35,064 nucleotides of DNA from Lachnospiraceae bacterium. GTDB taxonomy: Bacteria; Bacillota; Clostridia; Lachnospirales; Lachnospiraceae. The stretch is from positions 1-35,064 of the forward strand of contig JAEELB010000276.1 in NCBI GenBank assembly GCA_016288705.1. The letters run 5' to 3'. The notes beneath the pieces are model-generated. The model was not told the DNA's origin and did not search any database. It was given only the letters and a program-made list of their open reading frames with translations. Shown here piece after piece: positions 8,652 through 17,300 of this stretch (positions within the stretch are counted from its first letter, which is position 1; each line of letters starts with the position of its first letter). The position numbers and the translations under genes were made by a program.

Positions 8652-10750
8652 TCAGACTTCTTGACAAGGAAACGATAGACAGGATCGCCGCGGGTGAGGT
8701 GGTGGAGAACCCGCGGTCGGTGGTGAAGGAACTGGTGGAAAACTCCTTTGACGCGGGAGCAAAACGCGTTACCGTCCAGATAAAGGACGGTGGCAGGAGC
8801 CTGATAAGGGTGTCGGACGACGGCTGCGGGATTGAGCAGGGTGAGGTGCTCACGGCCTTTGAGCGGCACGCCACCAGCAAGATAAAGAATTCCGACGATC
8901 TTTCATTTATCTCCACAATGGGCTTTAGGGGAGAAGCCCTTTCCAGCATAGCTGCCGTATCCAGAATGGAGCTTGTTACCAAGTGCGCTCCGGCGCTTTC
9001 CGGAGTCAGGGTCACCGCTGAAGGCGGCGTCCTTTCGGAACCGGAAGAGATAGGTTCTCCTCAGGGGACCACGGTGATCGTGAGAGATCTGTTCTACAAC
9101 GTTCCCGCCCGAAGGAAGTTCCTGAAGAGTGTGAGGAGCGAGGGCAATCAGGTGTACGACACCATGGTGAAGCTCGCCCTGTCGAGGCCCGACGTGTCGG
9201 TCTCATATCTCCAGGACAGTAGGGCCGTGTTCCAAACATCGGGAAATGATAACCTTAAGGAGACGGTTTACCGCATCTTCGGAAAGGAAGTGTCAAAAGG
9301 CCTTATCCCCGTCGGGTTCGGCGATGATGAACTGGGAGTCAGGGTGACGGGCTTTCTCGGGGCTCCGTCAGAAAGCCGCTCCAACAGGGAGATGGAGTAC
9401 TTCTTCATAAACGACAGGACTGTTCTGTCAAAGGTCTTTTCAAAAGCTCTTGAAGAGGGGGGCACCGGATTCTTTATGCAGCACAGGTTTCCCGTGTGCT
9501 TCCTTTATTTTGCCATTGACACGGACCGGGTGGATGTGAACGTGCACCCTTCAAAGCTTACGGTGAGACTCCCGGATGAGCCGGCCATTTATGAACTGAT
9601 CCGGGAAGGCACTGCCGCAGCCTACAGGGGAACGGAGCGGGTGCCGGACAGCGACGGGAAGACAAAAGAAGCGCCTCCCGCGGTGGATATCAGGGAAGCG
9701 AAGGCGATCCCCGGCCTGCAGAAGGAAAGCGCAGGGAACACGGTTCCCGAAAGAGGGACCCTCTTCGATGAGGAGGAAGATGAGCCGGTAAGAGACGAGG
9801 CCGGAAGGGACAGACCCGGAGCAGATGCATCCGCAGATGACAGGCCGGCAGCGGATATGCGTTCAGACGAGGTTTCTGCGTATGAGACACCCGGGAGAGC
9901 TGAAGCTTCGGGAAACGCGCCCGCAGAGGATCCGCCTTCAGTTGAGCCATACGAAGCGGCGGCTCCCGAAAAAAATGAGCCCTTTGAGGATGGCGTGTCC
10001 GACACTTCGGGATCCGCAGGAACCGGGTCCGGATCCGGTCCAACTCCCGCGAATACAAATACAGATCGAACGCCTGCATTCCGCGAAATAACCGGCGAGC
10101 AGTCGTCCTTTGAACTGCCGGGGGAAGACGGGGACGGGAGTCCGAAGATCCTTTCCGGAGAAGCGAGACCGGCCATGAAGCTCATCGGCCAGGCCTTCGG
10201 AACCTACTGGTTCATTGAATACGGAAAGAAACTCCTGGTGATGGACCAGCACGCCGCCCACGAAAAGGTGATGTTTGAGAGGATCAGAGCGCAGCTCCTG
10301 TCGGGAGAAGTGTACACACAGATGATCAATCCGCCTTTCACCGTAAATCTCACCCCGGGACAGTCGGACACTCTTGAGACCTACCGGGAGGAACTTGAAA
10401 AGATGGGGTTTGAGACCGATCCGCTGGGCGGTGAGACCTACGCCCTGAGGAGCGTTCCCGCGGAACTCTTCGGTTTCGATCCGGGGGAAATGCTCTCCGA
10501 GATATTGGATGAACTGAAGTCGAGGGGCAAGGCGGACAGGGAGATAGCTTCCGTCAGGCTCCGCATAGCCACCATGGCCTGCAAGGCCGCAGTCAAAGGA
10601 AACACGGTCATGACCTTTGACAAAGCCGAGGCTCTCCTGAATGAACTGGTGACCCTGGAAGAGCCGTACCACTGTCCCCACGGGAGACCCACCATAGTGG
10701 AGATAACCGAGACGGAGCTGGAACGAAGGTTCAAGAGGATACAGGATTGA
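8648..10750 (+). CDS. mutL: DNA mismatch repair protein MutL with endonuclease motif
   Basis: The product is 700 residues. The N-terminal GHKL ATPase has all classical motifs: IAAGEVVENP with the catalytic Glu region, DDGCGI, ATSKI and GFRGEALSSI. A long linker of about 165 residues (roughly 335-500) is rich in acidic residues, Ala, Pro, Ser and Gly and looks disordered. The C-terminal dimerisation/endonuclease domain has DQHAAHEKVMFE (from residue 532), matching the metal-binding motif DQHA(x)2E(x)4E of nicking MutL proteins, plus ACKAAVKG (about 645) and CPHGRPT (about 676). It should therefore nick the new strand itself, as in bacteria lacking MutH. The start ATG lies in the overlap with the mutS stop. 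Confidence 0.97.
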   Translation: MIRLLDKETIDRIAAGEVVENPRSVVKELVENSFDAGAKRVTVQIKDGGRSLIRVSDDGCGIEQGEVLTAFERHATSKIKNSDDLSFISTMGFRGEALSSIAAVSRMELVTKCAPALSGVRVTAEGGVLSEPEEIGSPQGTTVIVRDLFYNVPARRKFLKSVRSEGNQVYDTMVKLALSRPDVSVSYLQDSRAVFQTSGNDNLKETVYRIFGKEVSKGLIPVGFGDDELGVRVTGFLGAPSESRSNREMEYFFINDRTVLSKVFSKALEEGGTGFFMQHRFPVCFLYFAIDTDRVDVNVHPSKLTVRLPDEPAIYELIREGTAAAYRGTERVPDSDGKTKEAPPAVDIREAKAIPGLQKESAGNTVPERGTLFDEEEDEPVRDEAGRDRPGADASADDRPAADMRSDEVSAYETPGRAEASGNAPAEDPPSVEPYEAAAPEKNEPFEDGVSDTSGSAGTGSGSGPTPANTNTDRTPAFREITGEQSSFELPGEDGDGSPKILSGEARPAMKLIGQAFGTYWFIEYGKKLLVMDQHAAHEKVMFERIRAQLLSGEVYTQMINPPFTVNLTPGQSDTLETYREELEKMGFETDPLGGETYALRSVPAELFGFDPGEMLSEILDELKSRGKADREIASVRLRIATMACKAAVKGNTVMTFDKAEALLNELVTLEEPYHCPHGRPTIVEITETELERRFKRIQD

Positions 10751-10757
10751 CAGGGCT

Positions 10758-11771
10758 TTGTTTCATGAAAAAAGCAAAACGAAAATGAAAGATAAGCGTC
10801 CTCTCATATTCATAGGCGGCACCACCGCTTCCGGAAAGTCGGAATGCGCAGTGGAACTGGCGCTGCGTATCGGAGGGGAAGTGGTGTCCTGCGATTCGGC
10901 CCAGGTCTACCGGCACATGGATATAGGCACTGCCAAGATCACCCGGGATGAAATGAAAGGCGTGCCCCATCATATGATAGATGTGGCAGATCCCCGGGAA
11001 GCCATGAGCGCAGCCAGATATAAGGAGATGGCAGTTCCCGCCATAGAAGGGATCTATGAGAGAGGAAAGATCCCGGTGGTAGTGGGAGGAACCCCGTTTT
11101 ACGCCCAGGGACTTATTTACGACATAGATTTCGGGACCGGAGGGCCTGCGGATAACGGAAATTCCGGAGGATCCTTGGGCGCGGAAACCGGAAGTGCTGC
11201 CGGGAGTGTGAGCACTGAAGCAGGCAGGGCCGGGGAGGCGGATACGGGTGAAAACGGATATCTTCAGGAAATGGACTCCGACAGCCTGTACGGGCTGCTT
11301 TCCCGGGTGGACCCGGAATCCGCGGAGGTCATACACAAAAACAACAGAAAGCGGGTCCTGAGGGCTCTTCAGTATTATTATGAGACAGGAGAGAGGATCT
11401 CCATTCACAACCGGGAGCAGAGAGAAAACACATCCCCCTACGACCTGAGCTATTATGCGATAGTTCCGGAAAGGGCCCTTATTTACGAGAGGACGGACAT
11501 AAGGGTGGACCGGATGATAGAGGAGGGGCTGGAGGAAGAGGTGAGGGGACTCCTGAACATGGGCTGCACGCCCGATATGGTGTCCATGCAGGCCATCGGT
11601 TACAGGCAGATGATCTCCCATATCCTCGGAAATAGGCCCCTTAAAGACACGGCGGAGGAAATAAAGACCGCCACCAGACATTTTGCAAAGAGACAGATCA
11701 CCTGGCTCAACCGGGAAAAGGATGCGGTCAGGGTCAGTTCCGGCGGGGAGATACTTGAAAGATACCGGTGA
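10758..11771 (+). CDS. miaA: tRNA dimethylallyltransferase MiaA with a low-complexity insertion
   Basis: MiaA transfers the dimethylallyl group from DMAPP to A37 of tRNAs, the step before MiaB. Seen: P-loop IGGTTASGKS, SCDSAQVYRHMDIGTAK, PHHMIDVADP, VVGGTPFYAQGLIYD, the basic helix NRKRVLRAL, and AIGYRQ followed by RHFAKRQ(I/T)W-type residues. Residues about 127-167 are a Gly/Ala/Ser/Glu-rich insertion located where other MiaA proteins have a short linker after the LIYD region. The first candidate start is a TTG at 10758, seven bases after the mutL stop, giving 337 residues; an ATG at 10785 (MKDKRP, 328 residues) also leaves the whole P-loop domain. Neither has a strong ribosome site. The gene belongs to the mutSL operon. 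Confidence 0.95.
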   Translation: MFHEKSKTKMKDKRPLIFIGGTTASGKSECAVELALRIGGEVVSCDSAQVYRHMDIGTAKITRDEMKGVPHHMIDVADPREAMSAARYKEMAVPAIEGIYERGKIPVVVGGTPFYAQGLIYDIDFGTGGPADNGNSGGSLGAETGSAAGSVSTEAGRAGEADTGENGYLQEMDSDSLYGLLSRVDPESAEVIHKNNRKRVLRALQYYYETGERISIHNREQRENTSPYDLSYYAIVPERALIYERTDIRVDRMIEEGLEEEVRGLLNMGCTPDMVSMQAIGYRQMISHILGNRPLKDTAEEIKTATRHFAKRQITWLNREKDAVRVSSGGEILERYR

Positions 11772-11851
11772 ACTGATAGCGGGTTTCGGTGAGTAGATGA
11801 CTGAAATATCCCGATGAAGGATCTGCAATGGGAGGAGATACTTGAAAGATA
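11747..11851 (+). repeat. 18-bp exact direct repeat joining the miaA 3' end and the next gene's start
   Basis: GGAGATACTTGAAAGATA occurs at 11747-11764, encoding the last residues of MiaA, and again at 11834-11851, where it supplies the GGAG ribosome site, the TTG start and the next codons of the following gene. The copies start 87 bases apart. This looks like a small duplication that gave the downstream gene its initiation region, but chance convergence cannot be excluded. Confidence 0.7.
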
Positions 11852-13122
11852 TTAATGAACTCTACGGAGAACTCGGCATCAGCCGGGAGCTTCTCGAATA
11901 TTCGGAAAAGGTGCTGTCAGGTCTTGAAGACAGGTTTTCCCGTATAGATGAGACTGCGGAGTATAACCAACTCAGGGTAATGAAAGCCTTCAGGGAGAAC
12001 CGGGTGTCGGAGGCCTGTCTCCTCGGCACCACGGGTTACGGCTACAACGATCTGGGAAGGGATACTCTTGAAAGGGTCTATGCGGATCTCTTCGGGACGG
12101 AGGACGCTCTTGTGAGACCCCAGATCACCTGCGGTACCCACGCTCTGGCTGTTGCCCTCATGGGAAATCTGAGGCCGGGGGATGAACTGCTTTCCCCGGT
12201 GGGAAAACCCTATGACACTCTGGAAGAGGTGATAGGCATAAGGGAATCCAGGGGTTCCCTCAAAGAATACGGGATCACATACAGGCAGGTCGATCTTAAA
12301 GAGGACGGAAGCTTTGACTATGAAGGCATCAGGGAAGCCCTGAACGACAGGACGAAGTTGGTCACTGTCCAGAGGTCCAAGGGCTATCAGACAAGGCCCT
12401 CATTTTCGGTGACGCAGATAAATGAACTGATAGAGATTATCCGCGGTATAAAGCCGGAAGCCATGATCATGGTGGATAATTGTTACGGCGAATTTACGGA
12501 GAGGGAGGAACCGAAGGCAGACATCCTGGTGGGGTCTCTCATAAAGAATCCCGGGGGCGGGCTCGTGCCCTCCGGCGGTTACATAGCGGGAAAGTGCGAA
12601 TGCGTCGAAAATGCCGCGGCCAGACTCACTTCTCCAGGGCTTTTAAAGGAGGTGGGAGCATCCCTGGGCCAGCTTTCCGGCATGTATCAGGGGCTGTTCC
12701 TCTCACCCGTGGTCACGGCCTCCGCCCTGAAGGGAGCCATATTTGCAGCGGCGCTTTATGAGGGGGCGGGTTTTGAGGTTTATCCCGGTGCGGATACCGA
12801 ACGCCACGATATCATACAGGCTGTGACTTTCCATGATCCGGAGGGCGTCATCGGCTTCTGCGAGGGCATACAGGAAGCGTCTCCCGTGGACTCTTTTGTG
12901 AGACCGGAACCCTGGGACATGCCCGGGTATGATTCAAAGGTGATAATGGCAGCAGGCACATTTGTGTCCGGATCCTCCATAGAGCTTTCCGCCGACGGCC
13001 CCATAAAGGAGCCTTACACCGTTTATTTCCAGGGCGGCCTCACCTGGCCCCACGCGAAATATGGCATTTTAAGGTCCTTCCGGAGGCTTATGGAAAAGGG
13101 CATCGCAAAGGTGCCGGTGTGA
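11842..13122 (+). CDS. PLP-dependent methionine gamma-lyase family protein (aluminium resistance protein / YnbB family)
   Basis: The product is 426 residues. The start is TTG preceded by GGAGGAG at a normal distance; no in-frame ATG occurs near. The fold is Cys/Met-metabolism PLP enzyme type I. QITCGTHALAVAL is the cofactor phosphate region, MIMVDNCYGEF contains the Asp that contacts the pyridine nitrogen, and SLIKNPGGG holds the likely Schiff-base lysine K235. The family is annotated as 'aluminium resistance' or 'methionine gamma-lyase family' and in Bacillus (ynbB) lies near glnR/glnA; its true substrate is not established. Here it closes the mutS-mutL-miaA operon, an order I recall from other clostridia. 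A 70-base gap separates it from miaA. Confidence 0.85.
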   Translation: MKDINELYGELGISRELLEYSEKVLSGLEDRFSRIDETAEYNQLRVMKAFRENRVSEACLLGTTGYGYNDLGRDTLERVYADLFGTEDALVRPQITCGTHALAVALMGNLRPGDELLSPVGKPYDTLEEVIGIRESRGSLKEYGITYRQVDLKEDGSFDYEGIREALNDRTKLVTVQRSKGYQTRPSFSVTQINELIEIIRGIKPEAMIMVDNCYGEFTEREEPKADILVGSLIKNPGGGLVPSGGYIAGKCECVENAAARLTSPGLLKEVGASLGQLSGMYQGLFLSPVVTASALKGAIFAAALYEGAGFEVYPGADTERHDIIQAVTFHDPEGVIGFCEGIQEASPVDSFVRPEPWDMPGYDSKVIMAAGTFVSGSSIELSADGPIKEPYTVYFQGGLTWPHAKYGILRSFRRLMEKGIAKVPV

Positions 13123-13245
13123 TGCCTGCTTTCATATTATTGGCGATATACTGCAGGGGATTTGAAAAGGAAAGTGGAAAAACTGCGGCATATATGGTAC
13201 CGTGATGTCTGTGAAGATCAGTGATTTTCGGGCAGGAGGCAAGAT

Positions 13246-13596
13246 ATGATACTTACGGAAAAAAAGCCGTTAAGAGAGCTTGTGGGTGAAAACAACGGTT
13301 ATCCCGGTGCTTTGATCAAGTTCTGCATAGACAGAAAGAAGAGGCTGGTGGATGTCGGTGAGGAGATGCATTACGATATGGAACTTGAATTGTATGGTGC
13401 GGGTTCCGATGATAATGACATTTTTGGTGGGAACATAGTGATAGATGATGTTGAAAACCTGAAAGTGCATCTTGAGTGGCAGGCGCATCCAAATATTGAA
13501 CGGAACCGCATGTTGGGCATAGGAAGAGGACGATTTTTGACAGATCAGGGCGTGATCGATGAACTGACCGACATCCTTAAAGAATGGGTGGTATAG
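13246..13596 (+). CDS. DUF5674-like small protein
   Basis: The product is 116 residues with a clear AGGAGG site upstream. It is soluble and acidic, with no signal peptide or membrane segment. The stretch DVGEEMHYDMELELYGAGS followed by DIFGGNI and a C-terminal half with NIERNRMLGIGR and a charged helix resembles DUF5674 proteins (typical pattern: ...aVGGElHaDeE..Ll..GS.q.dlWGinl... .sMiNIRP...NRSR.vedp). The function of this family is unknown to me. A gap of 70 bases separates it from a second small gene, which resembles the partner often seen beside DUF5674 genes, so the two probably work together. Confidence 0.6.
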   Translation: MILTEKKPLRELVGENNGYPGALIKFCIDRKKRLVDVGEEMHYDMELELYGAGSDDNDIFGGNIVIDDVENLKVHLEWQAHPNIERNRMLGIGRGRFLTDQGVIDELTDILKEWVV

Positions 13597-13666
13597 CCCG
13601 CCACGGAAAAATGAGGCTGAGGTGGCACCCGTGTGACTTTTTTCTGGGAAAGCGGAGGAATATGAC

Positions 13667-13981
13667 ATGACGCAGGAAAATTGGAACAGGCTGAGCTTTC
13701 TGGAGCAGCTTTCAAATATCGACGGCGAGGTTACCAGACTGGTGGATGCAAGGGAAAGATATCTTTCCGGAGAGGCTGCAGAGGACAGAGGGGAGGACTA
13801 TCTTGGCCTGATCAGAAAACTGATCAACATGACTTTTTTCGACCCTAAAAACAGGGAAATAGGGTACCGCGCTGTGGAAATCATGGATGAATTTGAAGAG
13901 ATCAGGCGATTCCTCAGGGGAGAGGTGGACGGTGATTACATCACCTCCTATTGGCACCAGTTTACGAATGCGATCAGCTGA
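13667..13981 (+). CDS. Small helical protein of unknown function, partner of the DUF5674-like gene
   Basis: The product is 104 residues, start ATG with GGAGG 9 bases upstream. The N-terminus WNRLSFLEQLSNIDGEV recalls a family starting W..LS..EQLSNIgsEv, which I remember as commonly adjacent to DUF5674 genes, with DPKNR(E) in the middle and a Trp/Tyr-rich end (SYWHQF). It is predicted to be all-helical and cytosolic. No catalytic motif is visible. The two-gene arrangement resembles that of toxin-antitoxin or other partner pairs, but there is no sequence evidence for toxicity. Confidence 0.6.
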   Translation: MTQENWNRLSFLEQLSNIDGEVTRLVDARERYLSGEAAEDRGEDYLGLIRKLINMTFFDPKNREIGYRAVEIMDEFEEIRRFLRGEVDGDYITSYWHQFTNAIS

Positions 13982-14022
13982 GGAGGATGATTTTACTGTA
14001 TTCAATCAGACTATTTTAAATG

Positions 14023-14052
14023 ATCTCGTCTATCACAGATCGACGGGATTTT
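14023..14052 (+). terminator. Weak possible terminator after the DUF5674 pair
   Basis: ATCTCGTC (14023-14030) can pair with GACGGGAT (14042-14049), one G-T wobble, with an 11-base loop, and is followed by only four T residues. It is the only hairpin with any T-run between 13981 and the next promoter. The short T-run makes efficient termination doubtful. Confidence 0.3.
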
Positions 14053-14083
14053 GAAAGGGTAAACAATTCCGGAAAACTGCCGA

Positions 14084-14089
14084 TATAAT
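14084..14089 (+). promoter_or_regulatory. Consensus -10 box (TATAAT) before the leader of the giant surface protein gene
   Basis: A perfect TATAAT lies at 14084-14089. No good -35 is found at 16-18 bases; the nearest TTGAAA (14051-14056) is 27 bases away, too far for a standard promoter. If used, transcription starts near 14096 and leaves a leader of about 270 bases before the start codon at 14369. The weak -35 suggests dependence on an activator. Confidence 0.4.
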
Positions 14090-14095
14090 AAATTG

Positions 14096-14368
14096 ATATA
14101 GGGTTTGTGCAACATGCTTGCGGAGCAGGTGACTGAAACGCCCTGTTCCGCGGAGGAAGCGTTTAGGATAGAATGAATTCTGCTCTTTGGATGATAATGA
14201 TAGCGATGTGCTTGCCTGCGTGGCTTATTAGCCGCGACGGGCTTCAAAGCATACCTGCGGGGATCTTTTCCCACGCAGAGGTTCTATACGCCGCCGAGGC
14301 GGCAGGTAACTCGGTTCCGGCATGCCCGGAGCTATACCCGGATTCAAGGAAAAACCGGAGGTTAAACT
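14096..14368 (+). ncRNA. Long hairpin-rich 5' leader with competing pairings; candidate riboswitch or attenuator of unknown class
   Basis: No convincing gene lies in 13982-14368. Visible stems: 14120-14129 with 14142-14151 (10 pairs, one wobble, 12-base loop); 14219-14225 with 14230-14236 (7 pairs, loop TATT); GCCGC/GCGGC near 14290-14303 (loop CGAG); 14314-14320 with 14326-14332 (7 pairs, loop CATGC), enclosed by GGTA (14305-14308) and TACC (14335-14338). The segment 14269-14280 can pair either with CTGCGTGG at 14216-14223 (8 perfect pairs) or with 14254-14263 (10 pairs, two bulges). These are mutually exclusive, as in a switch. I could not match it to a riboswitch class I know. The last stem ends about 18 bases before the GGAGG site (14356-14360), so control of translation is possible. 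Confidence 0.5.
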
Positions 14369-17300
14369 ATGAGCGGAACGAATGGAAATGGCAGCGGAGG
14401 AAACGGCTATGGCAGACTCTCTGACGAAGAGAAGCTGAAACTGCTTCACGACAGGAGAGAGGACCAGAGAAGGAAAGAAGAGGCTGCGAGACGCGCAGCC
14501 GCAGCGAGACGAAGGATCGAGAGCTCGGCAAGAGGTCGGGCAGCTGTAGATACGGAAAGTGAATATTCATCCGGCAGGACCCGGTCAGGGAGCGGACAGA
14601 GCGCCCGGGACGTCAGGGGTTCTGTTTCTTACGGTTCCGGCACGGGATCCGGAGGCCGCGGGTCATACGCCGGCAGAGGCGCGTCCGACCGCGGTTATTC
14701 CCGCAATACTTCAGGACACAGATACCCCGAACACAGAGGACTCAGAGAGGAAGAGGACATATCGGAAGCGTTTGATGCTGCTTCCGACACTTCCACGATT
14801 TCTGCCGGAAGGGGCAGAAGAGGCGACAGAAAAGCTTCTGCCCGTGCTGAAAAAGTATCCGGGTCAGGCGGGAACGGAAAGCCGCAAAAGGCAGGAAGCA
14901 CCCGGCGGGTCTTTTCCAATATCAAAAATCCTTTCTCAAAGATGCCTCTTAAGATCAGGCGCACCATCCGGCTCTCCACCGCAGGCGTCCTTGCTGTGTC
15001 GGCAATCGTGGTGGCAGCCATACCCGGGAATTCATTGAGGGCTGCCGGAGGAGAGGCAGAGTATACCGAGTACTCCCTCGCCGGCGATTATCCTTACAAG
15101 GTTGAAGACGACAGGACTACTTCGGGAACTCCCGTTTACGGTGAAGACGGAAATGAAGAGAAGGACTCTTCCTACAGTGCCGGAACCTACTACAAGAAGG
15201 TAAACGACGCAGCGCTTTCCCTTTACCATCAGGACAGGAACAAAAGCGACGTGCATCAGTCCTACAAGATAGATGCAGAAAACAAGATGAGTTACAATTT
15301 CGACTATTACGTGGCTTCCGGTATCGGCGGCGTGATCTGCGATTATAACTCCTCAAAGGTCCGCGGGGAGGTGACCGTTGATTCCAGCAACTTCCCCACA
15401 CAGTTCATCGACAGCGATTTTGATAATTCGTTAAGCGCGAACTATGTGACCGACGCCATTATCCAGAGTAACAAAACCTATCTCTTCAATTACGATGTCT
15501 GGGTGCTGAGCAACCGTCCCACTGCGGAAACGGTCTTCCAGAACGTTCCCACCGACAGCACCGTGTCCGCCAATTTTGTCCAGCGGTATTATAACGAGAC
15601 CTTCCGCACGCTTGTGGGCTATTATTCGGCCTATGATGATGCGGCCAGCATCGATCCCACCGTGCCGAAGAGCGCTTATCAGGCGGACAGTTTTATCGAA
15701 GTATCCGCCCAGAGCCTTTCCAGCGCCGACTGCCGCAACAACTGGTATCTGGACTTTTATCTGGGATATGAGAAAAAGACTCCCATCAAATACGGCTCAG
15801 GCCTGACTATGAAGGAGGTTGAAAAGACTCCTAAGGGCAGCAGCAGCTACAAGACGGTGAATGTCCTGTACTCACCCAAGTCCACGGGAATGAACGTCTC
15901 CGATCAGACTCTTCTTTCCCCCAACGGAGGAGTCGTGCTGGGCGGTTACAAAACGGACTATCTGAACGATTATTATGAATCCTATGAAGGCGTTCCCACC
16001 TACGGATTTGTCTATGACAACAGCGAGGGCACGAATATCGTCGCCATAGGCGATTACGCCTTCTACAACACCAGCGGTATAGACAAGCTCCACCTTGTGG
16101 GCTTTGAGTACATCGGAGACTACGCCTTTGCAAATTCAAGCGTTTTGCAGGAGGTGGATCTTAAGGACGTTAAGCGCCTCGGAAACGCGGCCTTCAGAAA
16201 CTGTACCAGACTGGTGAAGGCTGACCCCGGCAGTATATCCCTGCTCACCATGGTGGGAGCGGAGGCGTTTTACGGGACGAACATAAGCGGCTTCACTTTC
16301 GTGGACAGCCTTGACAGTCTGGGGGCAGGATCATTTGCGAGGCTCATAAACGGCGGCTTCAAAACCGTCGATTTCACCCTGAAGAAAAAGGAAAACTTTG
16401 AGATCGGTGATTACGCTTTTTATGACGATTACGGCATAGGCTCTGTCCTGTTTGAGGAGACCTCCCCCGTGAACTGGTCCATCGGTGACTGCGCCTTCGC
16501 GATCAACCGGTCTGAGGCCGACCCGGAACGTGTGACCGCTCCTGACAGCCCCATGGCCATCGATTTTCCTCCGAAGGTTGACTTCAGGGAATGGATCCTT
16601 GCGGGAAGGCAGAACCTGACTGAAGCGCTCATGCCGGAGAACTACGGCACCAGCGCCACCCGTCTGCCCGTTTCCACCTTCATAGACTGCACAAATCTGG
16701 GCCGGGTACTGTTCCCGCAGGGAACGGGCTATATCTGCCTGAACCCCTATACCTTCTATGATGTGGAGAATCCTTTATTCTACGTCGAAGGGCCTGAGTT
16801 CAGCAGCGGAACAAAGCCCGCCATGCAGAGAGAGGATATGTGGATGGCGGAAGACCATAACGGAAACAGCATCCCCTATAAGATGCTGGGGTCGGATGTG
16901 TACGAAGCGCTCAGCATTGAGAATGACAACCTGGTCCTGCAGTTTGACAGGGGAGAAGCGGACGCAACCCTCTCCCTGGTGTTCCAGCGCACAAGCCATT
17001 CCTCACAGAAGAGCGGAGTTCCCCATATCGCTCCCTCGGGTTCGGATCCGGATATGACTCTTGCCATCCCTTCCAGCGTTGCTTCCTATCCCATAGTCAG
17101 GATAGGCGACGGAACGAAATGCGTCATAGATACTTCCATGCTGTCTCTTACGAATAAGGTCACGAAGGTGAAGGTGCCCTCATCGGTGGGAGAGATCGGA
17201 GCCGGCGCGTTCAAGGGCACCGATTACGTGAACCAGATAGATTTCGCCAAACGTGAAGGAAACGTTGCCGTGGGCGATGAAGCCTTCTTCATCGGCGACG

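Noticed and set aside
10731..11828. Minus-strand open frame of 365 codons
   Set aside because: It lies opposite miaA, whose motifs are unmistakable. The minus translation is rich in His, Pro and Gly and shows no family motif.
13602..13643. CACGG/CCGTG pairing followed by six T residues between the two small genes
   Set aside because: Only five pairs over a 22-base loop, and the T-run starts five bases after the stem. Too weak for a terminator.
14271..14338. Similarity of CACGCAGAGG to the start of c-di-GMP-I (GEMM-I) riboswitches
   Set aside because: The following conserved blocks of that class, including the GGGACGCAAAGCC region, are missing, so I do not assign it to this class.
14173..14424. 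Open frame of 83 codons in the leader region, beginning with a hydrophobic stretch
   Set aside because: It has no ribosome site, overlaps the giant gene's start in another frame and runs through all the leader hairpins. RNA structure explains the region better.
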